In this document: one piece after another, positions 10,111-19,056 of the stretch
How the letters are laid out: each line of letters starts with the position of its first letter
How positions within the stretch are numbered: the first letter of the stretch is position 1
Assembly: GCF_937871865.1 (NCBI RefSeq)
Contig: NZ_CALMPD010000303.1
Coordinates: 1 to 38,318 of the forward strand
Direction of reading: 5' to 3'
Origin: an uncultured Legionella sp.
GTDB lineage: Bacteria; Pseudomonadota; Gammaproteobacteria; Legionellales; Legionellaceae
Length of the DNA: 38,318 nt
Translations under genes and position numbers: made by a program
The notes under the pieces: model-generated
What the model was told of the DNA's origin: nothing
Seen by the model: the letters and a program-made list of their open reading frames with translations, nothing else
Database searches by the model: none

Positions 10111-11061
10111 TTAAATAAAACTTGGGCAGGGGCCAGGAACAGGAGTGGATGCAGCGTGTTCATCTAAAGCAGGAGCAAGAGCAACCCCAAGCCCTACTTC
10201 CACATCATCAGTTAAGTCAATCACTCCAATCTGGGCAGTGGCCTCATTAATACATTCAGTATTATCTGTCTTCAATGAATTTAAAAATCCGAGTAAGTAT
10301 TTAATGGTCTTTAGTTGATTAGTCACTCCATCCAGTTGCTCTGGTGACATATTATGTTTTGATTTAAAAAAAGAAACTTCCATACTTAATTCAGATAATA
10401 TTGCTTTATCTAATATTTTTTTCTCCACTAACTTAAGGCTACTTTCAAGGCAACTCAAATGAGTATTTTCAGCAAAAGACTGATAATAAAATACTGAAAA
10501 TAAAGATAAAAGCCCTTTTTCTCTAGCCCAGGCACAATTGATACAGGCCATTTTTAATTTGTCAGCCTTATCTGAGCCATTATATATATCAAGTAATTTA
10601 ATAAGATTGGTGCTATCAGTAAATAAGCATTGAAAGAATGTAGAATAAAGTGTTTTCAATATTTGTGCTCTGCTGCTTGATGACGCTAATGATTTATTCC
10701 AGATATCTCTGACATTACCCAAAATTCGAGTATCATCAAATGGCCTTTTTGGATTGATGCCGCCCAACATCCAATACAACAAAAATTCATAAGCTTTTGT
10801 GCCTTCCAACCGCTCAAAAAAAATGTTTGCTGAATACACATCTTTTTTATTCAGGAACTCGCTTAGGACATTGTAAGCCCCTATTTGTTCATCCGAGATT
10901 AATGAATCACTGTGTATAATCAGAATAATCCGCATACAGGTTGATACTTTGACGCCATTGCACTTTCGCTCAAGGTTTACCAAAGGATCTTGCTCCCCCT
11001 TAGGCTTTATATAATTATATAAATGCAAAACAACTAATTTATTAACATCAAATCGAGGCAT
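10111..11061 (-). CDS. Unknown helical protein downstream of the ankyrin genes
   Basis: I do not recognise this 316-residue protein. It is predicted to be soluble and mostly helical, with no signal peptide or membrane segment. Leucine-rich amphipathic stretches run through residues 90-270. The last 40 residues are acidic and then proline-rich (VPGPCPSF near the end). ATG 11061 has no clear ribosome site; a later ATG (MRIILIIHSDSL, residue 43) is an alternative. It lies 46 bases after the first ankyrin gene on the same strand and may be co-transcribed with it. Its place among effector-like genes makes a Dot/Icm substrate possible, but nothing in the sequence proves that. Confidence 0.6.
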   Translation of the reverse strand: MPRFDVNKLVVLHLYNYIKPKGEQDPLVNLERKCNGVKVSTCMRIILIIHSDSLISDEQIGAYNVLSEFLNKKDVYSANIFFERLEGTKAYEFLLYWMLGGINPKRPFDDTRILGNVRDIWNKSLASSSSRAQILKTLYSTFFQCLFTDSTNLIKLLDIYNGSDKADKLKMACINCAWAREKGLLSLFSVFYYQSFAENTHLSCLESSLKLVEKKILDKAILSELSMEVSFFKSKHNMSPEQLDGVTNQLKTIKYLLGFLNSLKTDNTECINEATAQIGVIDLTDDVEVGLGVALAPALDEHAASTPVPGPCPSFI

Positions 11062-11107
11062 GATAAAACTAATTAAGTAATAATAAATTAAATACTACAG
11101 ATATAAG

Positions 11108-13447
11108 TCATGATGAACAAGATAATATCGAACAGAATATTAAAATTTCATTATGTAAATAAAACTCAGCATATTCCCTGAAACATGAGCACCATCTCCA
11201 ATGATCAATTTGAGTACATGCGATTATAAAAATCAACCACAGACTGAGCCACAGAGCCTCTTTCTCGGATAACACCTCAGGACATATATCCATGTAGCAT
11301 GCATTAGTAGCAAATAGCCCCATTCCTGAAAGAGCAGCTGCAGCACTCCCCTCCTCTAAAACCATCATACTGCGAGTACTCATTAATACATCAGGGTCTT
11401 CTGTCAGATTCTGTTGCACAAATAGTTTTAGATCTGACAGAGAAGGAGAACTATCGGCAAATGCCCACTCCTGCACTTTATTCAGTGTATCGATAGACAT
11501 AAGGGATTTTAAAGATAAATTATTCTTTTTAGCATACTTACAAATCTCTTCTATACCCGCGTTATTTCCTTGCATAAAGGCAATATCAAGAGCAGTTTCA
11601 CCTTTATCATTTTTATGATACACATTAGCCCCCTTATTTAATAACAGACGAAACAACTTATGATTGACATTAGAAGGAGAAAAGCAAGCAACAAGTAACG
11701 GAGTGTAGTGTTCTATACCAACGCAATTCACATCAATATTATCTGATTGCAAAAGCATCTCAACTATAGGTAAATCGCCACATTGGGATGCAATATAAAG
11801 CGGAGTTGAGCCATTGTTCTTTGCTTTATTAATATCAATATCCTTATGAGCCAATAAAAGCTTAATCGCTTCAATATGTCCCATAGAACATGCGATATAA
11901 AACGGAGTTACTCCCTTCTCATTTGCCGCATTTATCTTTATATCCTCGCGAGCCAACAAGAGTTTTATGGTTTCAATATGCCCTTCTTGACATGCAATAT
12001 AAAGTGGAGTGGCTCCGTTCTTATTTGCTTCATTTACCTTTATGTTCTTGCAAGCCAATAAGAGTTTTATGGCTTCAATATGTCCTTCTTGACATGAAAT
12101 ATAAAGTGGGGTGGCTCCATAATTATTTGCTGCATTTATATTTATATCCTTGCACGCCAATAAAATGGTTATAAGTTCAGTATACCCATCTTGGCATGCG
12201 ATAAAAAGCGAAGTTCCACCATTTAACATTGCGGTGATCTCTATATTTTTGTGAGCTAATAAAATTTTTATAATTTCAGTATGCCCATTGAGGCATGCGA
12301 TTAAAAATGGGGTTACTCCGCGTTCATCAGCTTCATTGATGTTTATATCCTTACGAGCCAGCAATAGTTTTATGACTTCAACATGGCCATATTGACATGC
12401 AATATAAAGTGGAGTTTCTCCACATTCATCAGCTTTATTTACCTTTATATCCTTGCGAGCTAATAAGAGCTTTACGATCTCAACATGCCCATTTTGACAT
12501 GCGATATAAAGCGGGGTTGCTCCATCATATGTTGCTTCATTTATCTTTATATCTTCATAAATCAATAACTGCTTAATGGCTTCAACATGTCCATTCAGAC
12601 AGGAAAGATAAAGCAGTCCAACACCATGTTCATCATAAATAACGGTCTGCTCTGGGCTTATTGGATGTAAGCGTCTTAATTGTTCCAGTGCACTATTATC
12701 AAAGGCAAGTGGGTTTTGGTTAGTGACTAATGTGACATTAAAGACTATATGTTCTGAATTTTCGCTTAATGAATTAAATAAACTATGAGCCAGCTCTTCG
12801 GTATTTAATTCGCGGTAATAATTGCTAAGCTTCGAATATCTATGAAAATCATTCGTATCAACATACACCCAAGGCCTTTCTGAATGATGCTTATTGTATT
12901 TTAATAAAACACTGTGATTGCAGCTCATCGCCAGAATAGGAAGACTAGGATAACTACTCACGCCTATTGCTAAGTCGTTGAGATAATTCACTAAACCGGA
13001 TTGATTAAACGCATAAGCCCTATCGAACAGTATCCTAAGAGGATAATGCTCCAGTTTTCCAGGATGGGTTAGATAATAAATATCATCAAGATTAGTATGG
13101 GTAATAAATCGATTGTTAAATACATCCTGATGAATATCGCAATCTAAATATAATTTAATTCCGTCATAAAATGCGAAAAGCTCAAGAAGTTCTATGTCTT
13201 GTTCACTTAATTGCTCTTCTTTCTTTTTAACCTTGAGTTTAACTAATTCTATCTTACGAATTAGCAAAGAAAAATTATCTTTATAGTGCTCAACAAGCTT
13301 CAGCCGCTTCCAAAATTGCCCTTCCTCCTGAGCAAGAATCGCTTGCATCAGCATACCGGAAAATCCTTGACATAGGCCGTCAGAATCTAATGGATAACCC
13401 AGCTGTTGTCCGAACTCAATCAAATCGAGATGATCCAATTTTTGCAC
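11108..13447 (-). CDS. Ankyrin-repeat protein with N-terminal cysteine-protease-like domain
   Basis: GTG 13447 is preferred as start. It follows a GGGG ribosome site placed as in the paralog at 15454, and it brings the two N-termini into register; an ATG at 13489 would add 14 unmatched hydrophobic residues. The product is 779 residues. Residues 1-260 resemble a papain-fold protease: Cys26 in GLCQGFSG, His178 in CNHSVLLKYN, Asp197 in WVYVDTNDF, an order and spacing reminiscent of YopT-type (C58) peptidases. Eleven ankyrin repeats of 34 residues follow (about 270-640), most reading G-x-TPLYIACQxGHxExIKLLLA. The last 100 residues diverge from the paralog: about 25 residues with one membrane segment are missing and the end is Cys/Trp-rich, suggesting decay or recombination. 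A Dot/Icm effector role is inferred. Confidence 0.82.
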   Translation of the reverse strand: MQKLDHLDLIEFGQQLGYPLDSDGLCQGFSGMLMQAILAQEEGQFWKRLKLVEHYKDNFSLLIRKIELVKLKVKKKEEQLSEQDIELLELFAFYDGIKLYLDCDIHQDVFNNRFITHTNLDDIYYLTHPGKLEHYPLRILFDRAYAFNQSGLVNYLNDLAIGVSSYPSLPILAMSCNHSVLLKYNKHHSERPWVYVDTNDFHRYSKLSNYYRELNTEELAHSLFNSLSENSEHIVFNVTLVTNQNPLAFDNSALEQLRRLHPISPEQTVIYDEHGVGLLYLSCLNGHVEAIKQLLIYEDIKINEATYDGATPLYIACQNGHVEIVKLLLARKDIKVNKADECGETPLYIACQYGHVEVIKLLLARKDININEADERGVTPFLIACLNGHTEIIKILLAHKNIEITAMLNGGTSLFIACQDGYTELITILLACKDININAANNYGATPLYISCQEGHIEAIKLLLACKNIKVNEANKNGATPLYIACQEGHIETIKLLLAREDIKINAANEKGVTPFYIACSMGHIEAIKLLLAHKDIDINKAKNNGSTPLYIASQCGDLPIVEMLLQSDNIDVNCVGIEHYTPLLVACFSPSNVNHKLFRLLLNKGANVYHKNDKGETALDIAFMQGNNAGIEEICKYAKKNNLSLKSLMSIDTLNKVQEWAFADSSPSLSDLKLFVQQNLTEDPDVLMSTRSMMVLEEGSAAAALSGMGLFATNACYMDICPEVLSEKEALWLSLWLIFIIACTQIDHWRWCSCFREYAEFYLHNEILIFCSILSCSS

Positions 13448-13536
13448 AAAAACACCCCAAAAAAGATAGAATATACAATATTTTACCATTGGATCTATTT
13501 TTTTTTCAATGTATTAAAAAATGTCTCTGAGCAGTG

Positions 13537-13661
13537 CTCACTGCCATTAAGTTAAGGATTAATCCGTCATACTGAGGAGTTGGCTACGAAGGCTCTCTCT
13601 GGATTCAGGAGGTTCGCATATGCTCAGGATGACGTACTATTCTTAACTTAATGGCAGTGAG
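13537..13661. mobile_element. MITE-like palindromic element, 125 bp
   Basis: Perfect 20-base terminal inverted repeats (13537-13556 and 13642-13661, reading CTCACTGCCATTAAGTTAAG) flank a core with a second inner pair, CGTCAT-ACTGAG and CTCAG-GATGACG. It has no coding capacity, so it would need a transposase elsewhere. The right end forms the last codons and stop of the neighbouring ankyrin gene. A related end, CACTGCCATAAAGTTAA, sits at 36092-36108. No clear target duplication was seen. Confidence 0.75.
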
Positions 13662-15454
13662 TATGGGGCTGGAGTAATGTTATTATAGCCGCGGGATTCC
13701 GTCCCTGATGACAGCTCAGAGCCGGTATTCCTGTTGTTGCTTACGCCAACAGCAAATAGCCCTACTCCTGAAAGGGTTGCTGCAACACCCATAGCTCTTT
13801 TGGTATTACTTAACGTCGTCGCGTAACGCACGGAATAATCCAAGGCAAACGCAGCAAATCCTACTGCAGCCAGAAGACCTAAACTCCTCATACTCACGCC
13901 ACCGACTGATAAATCAGCAGGCAAATTCTGTTGCACAAATTGTTGTACATCAGCCATAGAATTAGAAATATCAGCAGACGCCCAATCTCGGGCTTTATTC
14001 CGTGTATCAGGAGACATGAGAGCGCTTAAAGATAAATTGTTCCTTTTCGCATACTTAAAAATCTCTTCAATCGCAGCACTGTTTTGTTGCTGAAAAGCAA
14101 GATCAAGAGCTGTTTTGCCCATAAGATTTTTATGGAACACATTAGCCTTGTGCTCTAATAACAGATGAAACAACTCATTGTTATTTACATTAGATGAAGA
14201 GAAACACGCCGCCAATAAAGATGTGTTTTGTCCGGAGACTATGCAATTAACATCAATATGCTCTGATTGTAAAAGCAAAACGAGCATGGATAAGTATCCA
14301 TTTTGACATACAATAGACAACGGAGTTACTCCGTTATTCATTGCTTTATTTACTTTTATATCCTTGTGCCTTAATAATAATTTAATGACTTCAATATGTC
14401 CTTGTTGGCAGGCGATATAAAGCGGAGTGGAACCACATTCATCTGCTGCATTTACCTTTATATCCTTGCAAGCCAATAAAAGTTTTACGGCTTCAACATG
14501 ACCATTCTGGCAAGCAATATAAAGCGGAGTAGCTCCATCATTAGTAGCTGCATTTATCTTTATATTTTCGTATGTCAATAACTGTTTAATGGTTTTAACA
14601 TATCCATATTGACAGGAAAGATAGAGCAGTCCAACACCATATAGATCATACATTACAGCCTGATCAGAACTGATTTGGGGCTGGTTGCTTAATTGTTCCA
14701 GCGCACTATTCTCAAATAGGAGATGATTTTTGTTAGTGACTAATATGATATTAAAAACTATGTGCTCTGAATTATTACTTAATGAATAAAACAAACTGCG
14801 AGTCAGTTCTTTACTATTTAACTCACGATAATAGTTGGAGAGGTTTGGGTATCTTTCAAAGTCGTTCGTATCAACATACATCCAGGGTTTTTCTGAATTA
14901 TGTTTGTTGTATTTTAATAAAACGCAGTGATTTGAGCTGTTGATTAGAATAGGAACATTAGGATAATTACCCACCCCGGTTTCTAAATCTTTGAGATAAT
15001 CAGTCAAGCCTGTTTGGCGAAACACATAAGCCCTATCGAACAGTATCGTAAGATGATCATCTCCCAGTTTCATCGGATGAGTTAGGGCATAAATCTCATC
15101 AAGATTCATTTGTAAAAAATATCGATTGTTAAATACATCAACATGGTTGTATGGAGCTAAATATAATTCAATTCCCTCATAGAACGAGAAAAGCTCGAAA
15201 AGTTCTATATCTTGCTCGCTTAATGGTTCCTCTTTCTTTACCCGGAGTTTCACTTCTTCAATCTTGCTGAGCAACAAGGAAAAATTATCTTTGTAGCACT
15301 CAATAAGCTTCAGTCGCCTCCAAAACTCTTCCTCTTCAGCAAGAATGGCTTGCATTAGCATACCGGAAAACCCTTGACATAGACCCGAAGAATCTAATGA
15401 ATAACCCAGCTGTTGTCCGAATTCAAGTAAATCAGTATGAGTTAACTTTGACAC
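13643..15454 (-). CDS. Ankyrin-repeat protein with cysteine-protease-like domain (paralog)
   Basis: This is a 603-residue paralog of the neighbouring ankyrin gene. It starts at GTG 15454 behind GGGGG. The N-terminal domain has the same candidate triad: Cys26 (GLCQGFSG), His176 (SSNHCVLL) and Asp195 (WMYVDTND). Only six ankyrin repeats follow (about 268-470), against eleven in the sister gene, so repeat units have been gained or lost. Near the C-terminus are two hydrophobic segments (LGLLAAVGFAAFALDY and a Gly/Ala-rich stretch ending SGVGLFAVGV), which could anchor it in a host or bacterial membrane. The final residues SLPLS and the stop codon are supplied by the MITE-like element. The pair arose by tandem duplication. 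A host-directed effector role is inferred from ankyrin content and genus. Confidence 0.85.
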   Translation of the reverse strand: MSKLTHTDLLEFGQQLGYSLDSSGLCQGFSGMLMQAILAEEEEFWRRLKLIECYKDNFSLLLSKIEEVKLRVKKEEPLSEQDIELFELFSFYEGIELYLAPYNHVDVFNNRYFLQMNLDEIYALTHPMKLGDDHLTILFDRAYVFRQTGLTDYLKDLETGVGNYPNVPILINSSNHCVLLKYNKHNSEKPWMYVDTNDFERYPNLSNYYRELNSKELTRSLFYSLSNNSEHIVFNIILVTNKNHLLFENSALEQLSNQPQISSDQAVMYDLYGVGLLYLSCQYGYVKTIKQLLTYENIKINAATNDGATPLYIACQNGHVEAVKLLLACKDIKVNAADECGSTPLYIACQQGHIEVIKLLLRHKDIKVNKAMNNGVTPLSIVCQNGYLSMLVLLLQSEHIDVNCIVSGQNTSLLAACFSSSNVNNNELFHLLLEHKANVFHKNLMGKTALDLAFQQQNSAAIEEIFKYAKRNNLSLSALMSPDTRNKARDWASADISNSMADVQQFVQQNLPADLSVGGVSMRSLGLLAAVGFAAFALDYSVRYATTLSNTKRAMGVAATLSGVGLFAVGVSNNRNTGSELSSGTESRGYNNITPAPYSLPLS

Positions 15455-15552
15455 AACAAAGCCCCCAAAAATGACCCAATAGACAATATCTCACTATTAA
15501 GCCCATTAATTCAAGACGGATTACATGAAGAATTGCCACTGCTCAATACAGA

Positions 15553-15624
15553 TCAGGAGGTAGTGCAATCATGGAAGTGAGCAGTAGTCTCTGATGATAT
15601 CTCAGAACGTGTATTCTTGTTGCT
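15553..15624 (-). pseudogene. Remnant of a third ankyrin-paralog 3' end
   Basis: Read on the minus strand, this stretch encodes SNKNTRSEISSETT and ends in TGA. It resembles SNNRNTGSELSSGTES near the C-terminus of the ankyrin gene at 13643-15454, at both DNA and protein level. It lies upstream of that gene, as expected for the leftover tail of a deleted third tandem copy. The match is short, so this is only probable. Confidence 0.45.
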
Positions 15625-15706
15625 CCAATGACTAACTGTTTATTCATGCATCGAACAACACAAAAATCAGTGGAAATAGAGAATGAACAGGAATGACAAT
15701 GAATTT

Positions 15707-15734
15707 CCTGGGCTAAGCTTTGCTTTCACCCAGG
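15707..15734 (-). terminator. Hairpin downstream of hslU
   Basis: CCTGGG and CCCAGG pair around AAGC/GCTT, 24 bases past the hslU stop. There is no clear T-run on either side, so it may be a terminator of the hslVU pair or simply a repeated palindrome. Confidence 0.4.
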
Positions 15735-15757
15735 ATGTATTAAGTTGTTACTGATAA

Positions 15758-17098
15758 TTAAAGGATATAACGTGCTAAATCTTCATCTGCCACTAACTGA
15801 CCAAGATTTTTATCTACGTAAGCTTTATCAACATGAACTGATTCACCTGATTTATCAGTAGCTTCAAATGACACAACTTCTAATAAGCGTTCCATCACGG
15901 TATACAATCGGCGCGCACCGATATTTTCCATCCGCTCATTAACCTGCCAGGCCACTTCAGCAATACGTCTGATGCCTGTTTCATCAAAACTTAATGTCAG
16001 ACCTTCAGTATCCATCAAAGCGGAATACTGTAATGTCAGTGAAGCACTGGGCTCAGTCAGAATGCGGACAAAGTCTTCAACTGTAAGTGCAGATAACTCC
16101 ACACGAATAGGCAAACGACCTTGCAATTCGGCGATAAGATCAGAAGGCTTGGCTACGTGAAAAGCACCAGAAGCAATAAACAAGATATGATCGGACTTGA
16201 CCATGCCATATTTCGTTGAAACGGTAGTTCCTTCAACCAGTGGCAATAGATCTCTTTGCACCCCTTCACGAGAAACATCACCGCCACCGCTTTCAGAGCG
16301 TTTCGCTACTTTATCCAATTCATCAATAAAGACTATTCCATTTTGCTCGACACTTTCTATTGCCCGGGCTTTAATGTCTTCTTCATTGATGAGTTTTGCC
16401 GCTTCTTCCTCACGTAATATCTTCATCGCTTTAGCGATAGTCATTTTACGTGTTTTGGTCTTTTGGCTGCCTACTTGTTGAAACATAGACTGTAATTGAC
16501 TGGTCATCTCTTCCATGCCTGGAGGAGCCATTATCTCTATCCCAACAGGTGAACTGGCAATATCAATTTCTATTTCATTATCATTTAATATTCCTTCCCG
16601 CAGCTGCTTACGGAATACTTGCCGTGCAGCACCATCCCGCTCCCCTGGAGTCAAGGTACCTCTAGCTGGAGGCAATAATACATCTAAAACACGTTCTTCA
16701 GCCGCATCTTCCGCCAGATGTTCCACTTTTTTCATTGCTGATTCGCGTTCTTGCTTAATCGCGATATCAGTCAAATCACGTAGAATCGAATCAACATCAC
16801 GCCCTACATAACCTACTTCGGTAAATTTGGTTGCTTCTACTTTAATAAAGGGAGCCTGGGCTAATTTGGCCAGACGACGGGCAATTTCAGTTTTACCCAC
16901 CCCTGTTGGACCTATCATTAATATATTCTTAGGCATTATTTCGCTGCGTAAAACGGGATCTTGAATCTTCATTCGCCGCCAACGGTTACGTAATGCTATG
17001 GCCACTGCTCTTTTCGCATCATCCTGGCCAATAATATGTTTATCTAGTTCCTGAACAATCTCTCTTGGAGTCATTACTACACTATTATTTGCTGTCAT
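15758..17098 (-). CDS. hslU: ATP-dependent protease ATPase subunit HslU
   Basis: HslU (ClpY) is the AAA+ unfoldase that feeds proteins into the HslV peptidase in the cytoplasm. The 446-residue protein is full length (E. coli 443). Visible features are the Walker A motif GPTGVGKT (63-70), the pore loop GYVG (96-99), the long I-domain (about 110-240), Walker B FIDELDK (257-263), and the C-terminal ARYIL tail that docks into HslV. It starts at ATG 17098 and overlaps the end of hslV by 14 bases, so the two are translated together. Expression in this family is usually heat-shock controlled; no heat-shock promoter was picked out here. Confidence 0.98.
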   Translation of the reverse strand: MTANNSVVMTPREIVQELDKHIIGQDDAKRAVAIALRNRWRRMKIQDPVLRSEIMPKNILMIGPTGVGKTEIARRLAKLAQAPFIKVEATKFTEVGYVGRDVDSILRDLTDIAIKQERESAMKKVEHLAEDAAEERVLDVLLPPARGTLTPGERDGAARQVFRKQLREGILNDNEIEIDIASSPVGIEIMAPPGMEEMTSQLQSMFQQVGSQKTKTRKMTIAKAMKILREEEAAKLINEEDIKARAIESVEQNGIVFIDELDKVAKRSESGGGDVSREGVQRDLLPLVEGTTVSTKYGMVKSDHILFIASGAFHVAKPSDLIAELQGRLPIRVELSALTVEDFVRILTEPSASLTLQYSALMDTEGLTLSFDETGIRRIAEVAWQVNERMENIGARRLYTVMERLLEVVSFEATDKSGESVHVDKAYVDKNLGQLVADEDLARYIL

Positions 17099-17633
17099 CG
17101 TTCAATTCTTCTATGGTTAAATGATTATTGGTATAAATACAGATATCGCCTGCAATCGTTAAAGCCTTACGAACTATCTCTGCCGCCGATAGTTTCGTAT
17201 TATCCATAAGCGCTTTAGCAGCAGCCTGAGCAAAAGGCCCGCCTGAACCGATAGCAATCAGACTTTCTTCCGGCTCGATTACATCGCCATTACCTGTGAT
17301 GATTAAAGAGGATTTACTGTCTGCAACAGCAAGAACTGCTTCAAGACGTCTTAGCATTCTGTCGGTTCGCCAATCTTTGGCAAGCTCTACAGCTGCCCGA
17401 ACTAAATGCCCTTGATGCATTTCCAGTTTGCTTTCAAAACGTTCAAAAAGAGTAAACGCGTCTGCGGTGCCCCCGGCAAATCCGGCAATCACTTTATCTT
17501 TGTATAATCTGCGCACCTTACGGGCATTGCCTTTCATCACCGTATTACCCAAGGTAACCTGGCCATCTCCACCAATAACTACCTGATTACCACGTCTGAC
17601 TGAAAGTATTGTTGTCCCACGAAATTGTTCCAA
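17085..17633 (-). CDS. hslV: ATP-dependent protease peptidase subunit HslV
   Basis: HslV (ClpQ) is the proteasome-like threonine peptidase of the HslVU complex. The start codon is TTG at 17633, eight bases after GAGG; the nearest upstream ATG is followed at once by a stop, so TTG is the only sensible choice. The product has a six-residue propeptide, MEQFRG, before the catalytic threonine of TTILSVRR (E. coli has only Met before TTIVSVRR). [23 protein letters not shown] and [17 protein letters not shown] are typical of the family, as is the C-terminal GDICIYTNN. Length is 182 residues, normal. It is the first gene of hslV-hslU. Confidence 0.98.
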   Translation of the reverse strand: MEQFRGTTILSVRRGNQVVIGGDGQVTLGNTVMKGNARKVRRLYKDKVIAGFAGGTADAFTLFERFESKLEMHQGHLVRAAVELAKDWRTDRMLRRLEAVLAVADSKSSLIITGNGDVIEPEESLIAIGSGGPFAQAAAKALMDNTKLSAAEIVRKALTIAGDICIYTNNHLTIEELNDDSK

Positions 17634-17729
17634 GATAAAATCCTCAATTCATGCATAAAACCTGCAAATGGGGATGATAACTAAAAATTCAATGGGAGAG
17701 TGATTAAAAAAAGTAACATCACTATAAGT

Positions 17730-17764
17730 GTACCGAATTACCGCGCGTGACCACGGTATCCAGA
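17730..17764. repeat. Half copy of a dispersed palindromic repeat
   Basis: GTACCGAATTACCGCG followed by CGTGACCACGGTATCCAG resembles the left arm of the palindromic element at 26910-26998. Only one arm is present here, between deoB and hslV. Confidence 0.55.
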
Positions 17765-17836
17765 AATTTCGCGCCATCTCTCAGAGTCAAGTAGTGATAA
17801 TGCGAAGTAAGAACAATTTCCAAGGCTTTTAAGGAG

Positions 17837-19054
17837 TTACAAAAAAGAAACGCCATGGGGCAATGGATTTATTGCAAGATATTCTGCCAGACTTTGGCCT
17901 ATATCAGCAAAACTGTCTCGGCGCCCAATAAATCTGCCCTGTAAGCCAGGCCCATAAGCAATAACAGGGATATGCTCTCTTGTATGATCAGAACCGGGCA
18001 AAGTAGGATCACACCCATGATCAGCAGCAATCAGCACAATATCCTCAGGTCTCAATAGCGCGGCCAATTCAGGAAGACGCGCATCAAACTCTTCAAGAGC
18101 ATTTGCGTATCCTGCAACATCACGCCGATGACCATAAGATGAGTCAAAATCAACAAAATTCGTAAACACAAGGCTTCCTTCAGGAGCCGTCTCCATAGCA
18201 ACAAGAGTGGCGTCAAATAAAGCCATATTACCATCTGCTTTAATTTCCTGAGTTACTCCCTGATGAGCGTAAATATCAGCAATTTTCCCGATAGAAATCA
18301 CTTCGCGTCCAGCTTCTTTTAAATAGTCAAGCAATGTCTTTTCTGGCGGAAGAGTAGCATAATCCTTGCGATTAGCTGTTCTTTTAAACGTGCCTTTATT
18401 GCCAATAAATGGGCGGGCAATTACGCGCCCGATTTGATATTCATCCACCAATTTTCGAGCAATATCACAAAGTTCATACAAGCGTTGCAGCCCAAATGTT
18501 TCTTCATGTGCTGCAATCTGAAAAACACTGTCAGCAGAGGTATATACTATAGGTTTGCCCGTCCGCATATGCTCTTCACCAAGCTCATCAAGAATGGTAG
18601 TACCTGATGCATGTTTCTCACCCAGAACCCCGGGAATTCCTGCCTGCTGGATAAAATCATCGATAAGTTTTTTCGGGAAACAGTTAGGTTTGTCAGAAAA
18701 GTACCCCCATTCAAACGTAACGGGCACACCAGCAAGCTCCCAATGGCCACTGGGAGTATCCTTACCTAAACTTTGTTCCACCGCATAACCATAACAAGCT
18801 TCAGGCTCTTGTAACGTTGCCAGATCAACAAATTTTAATCCGGAACTAGCAACCGCTGCATGGTAAAGACCTAGCCTTGCAAGATGAGGTAATTTTAAAG
18901 GTCCTTGCCGTACACCTTTAATATCGCCCTCGCCTCGTTCACAAGCTTCATGAATGTGCACAAACGTATTAGCACCTTCATCACCGTAACGAGCAGCATC
19001 AAGGCTAGCACCAATTCCAAAAGAATCCATTAATAAAATACAAACACGTCCCAC
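17837..19054 (-). CDS. deoB: Phosphopentomutase
   Basis: DeoB interconverts (deoxy)ribose 1-phosphate and 5-phosphate, letting sugar from salvaged nucleosides enter central metabolism, or supplying sugar for salvage. The 405-residue protein (E. coli 407) belongs to the alkaline-phosphatase superfamily. Metal ligands lie in LMDSFGIGA (Asp10) and in the C-terminal [22 protein letters not shown]. The phospho-accepting threonine is in [10 protein letters not shown] (Thr100). [17 protein letters not shown] is another family block. The start is GTG 19054, two bases past the stop of the upstream transporter, so translation is probably coupled. It is the last gene of the tdk-MFS-MFS-deoB cluster, which makes deoxynucleoside use its likely job. 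Confidence 0.97.
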   Translation of the reverse strand: MGRVCILLMDSFGIGASLDAARYGDEGANTFVHIHEACERGEGDIKGVRQGPLKLPHLARLGLYHAAVASSGLKFVDLATLQEPEACYGYAVEQSLGKDTPSGHWELAGVPVTFEWGYFSDKPNCFPKKLIDDFIQQAGIPGVLGEKHASGTTILDELGEEHMRTGKPIVYTSADSVFQIAAHEETFGLQRLYELCDIARKLVDEYQIGRVIARPFIGNKGTFKRTANRKDYATLPPEKTLLDYLKEAGREVISIGKIADIYAHQGVTQEIKADGNMALFDATLVAMETAPEGSLVFTNFVDFDSSYGHRRDVAGYANALEEFDARLPELAALLRPEDIVLIAADHGCDPTLPGSDHTREHIPVIAYGPGLQGRFIGRRDSFADIGQSLAEYLAINPLPHGVSFL

Positions 19055-19056
19055 GA

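Noticed and set aside
11600..12640. Regular 102-base periodicity that could be taken for a CRISPR array or satellite
   Set aside because: The period equals 34 codons of ankyrin repeat in an intact frame, and there are no conserved repeats with unrelated spacers.
15490..15530. TTAAT words upstream of the second ankyrin gene, as a PmrA box
   Set aside because: The two half-sites are nine bases apart instead of eleven, and the first one matches poorly.
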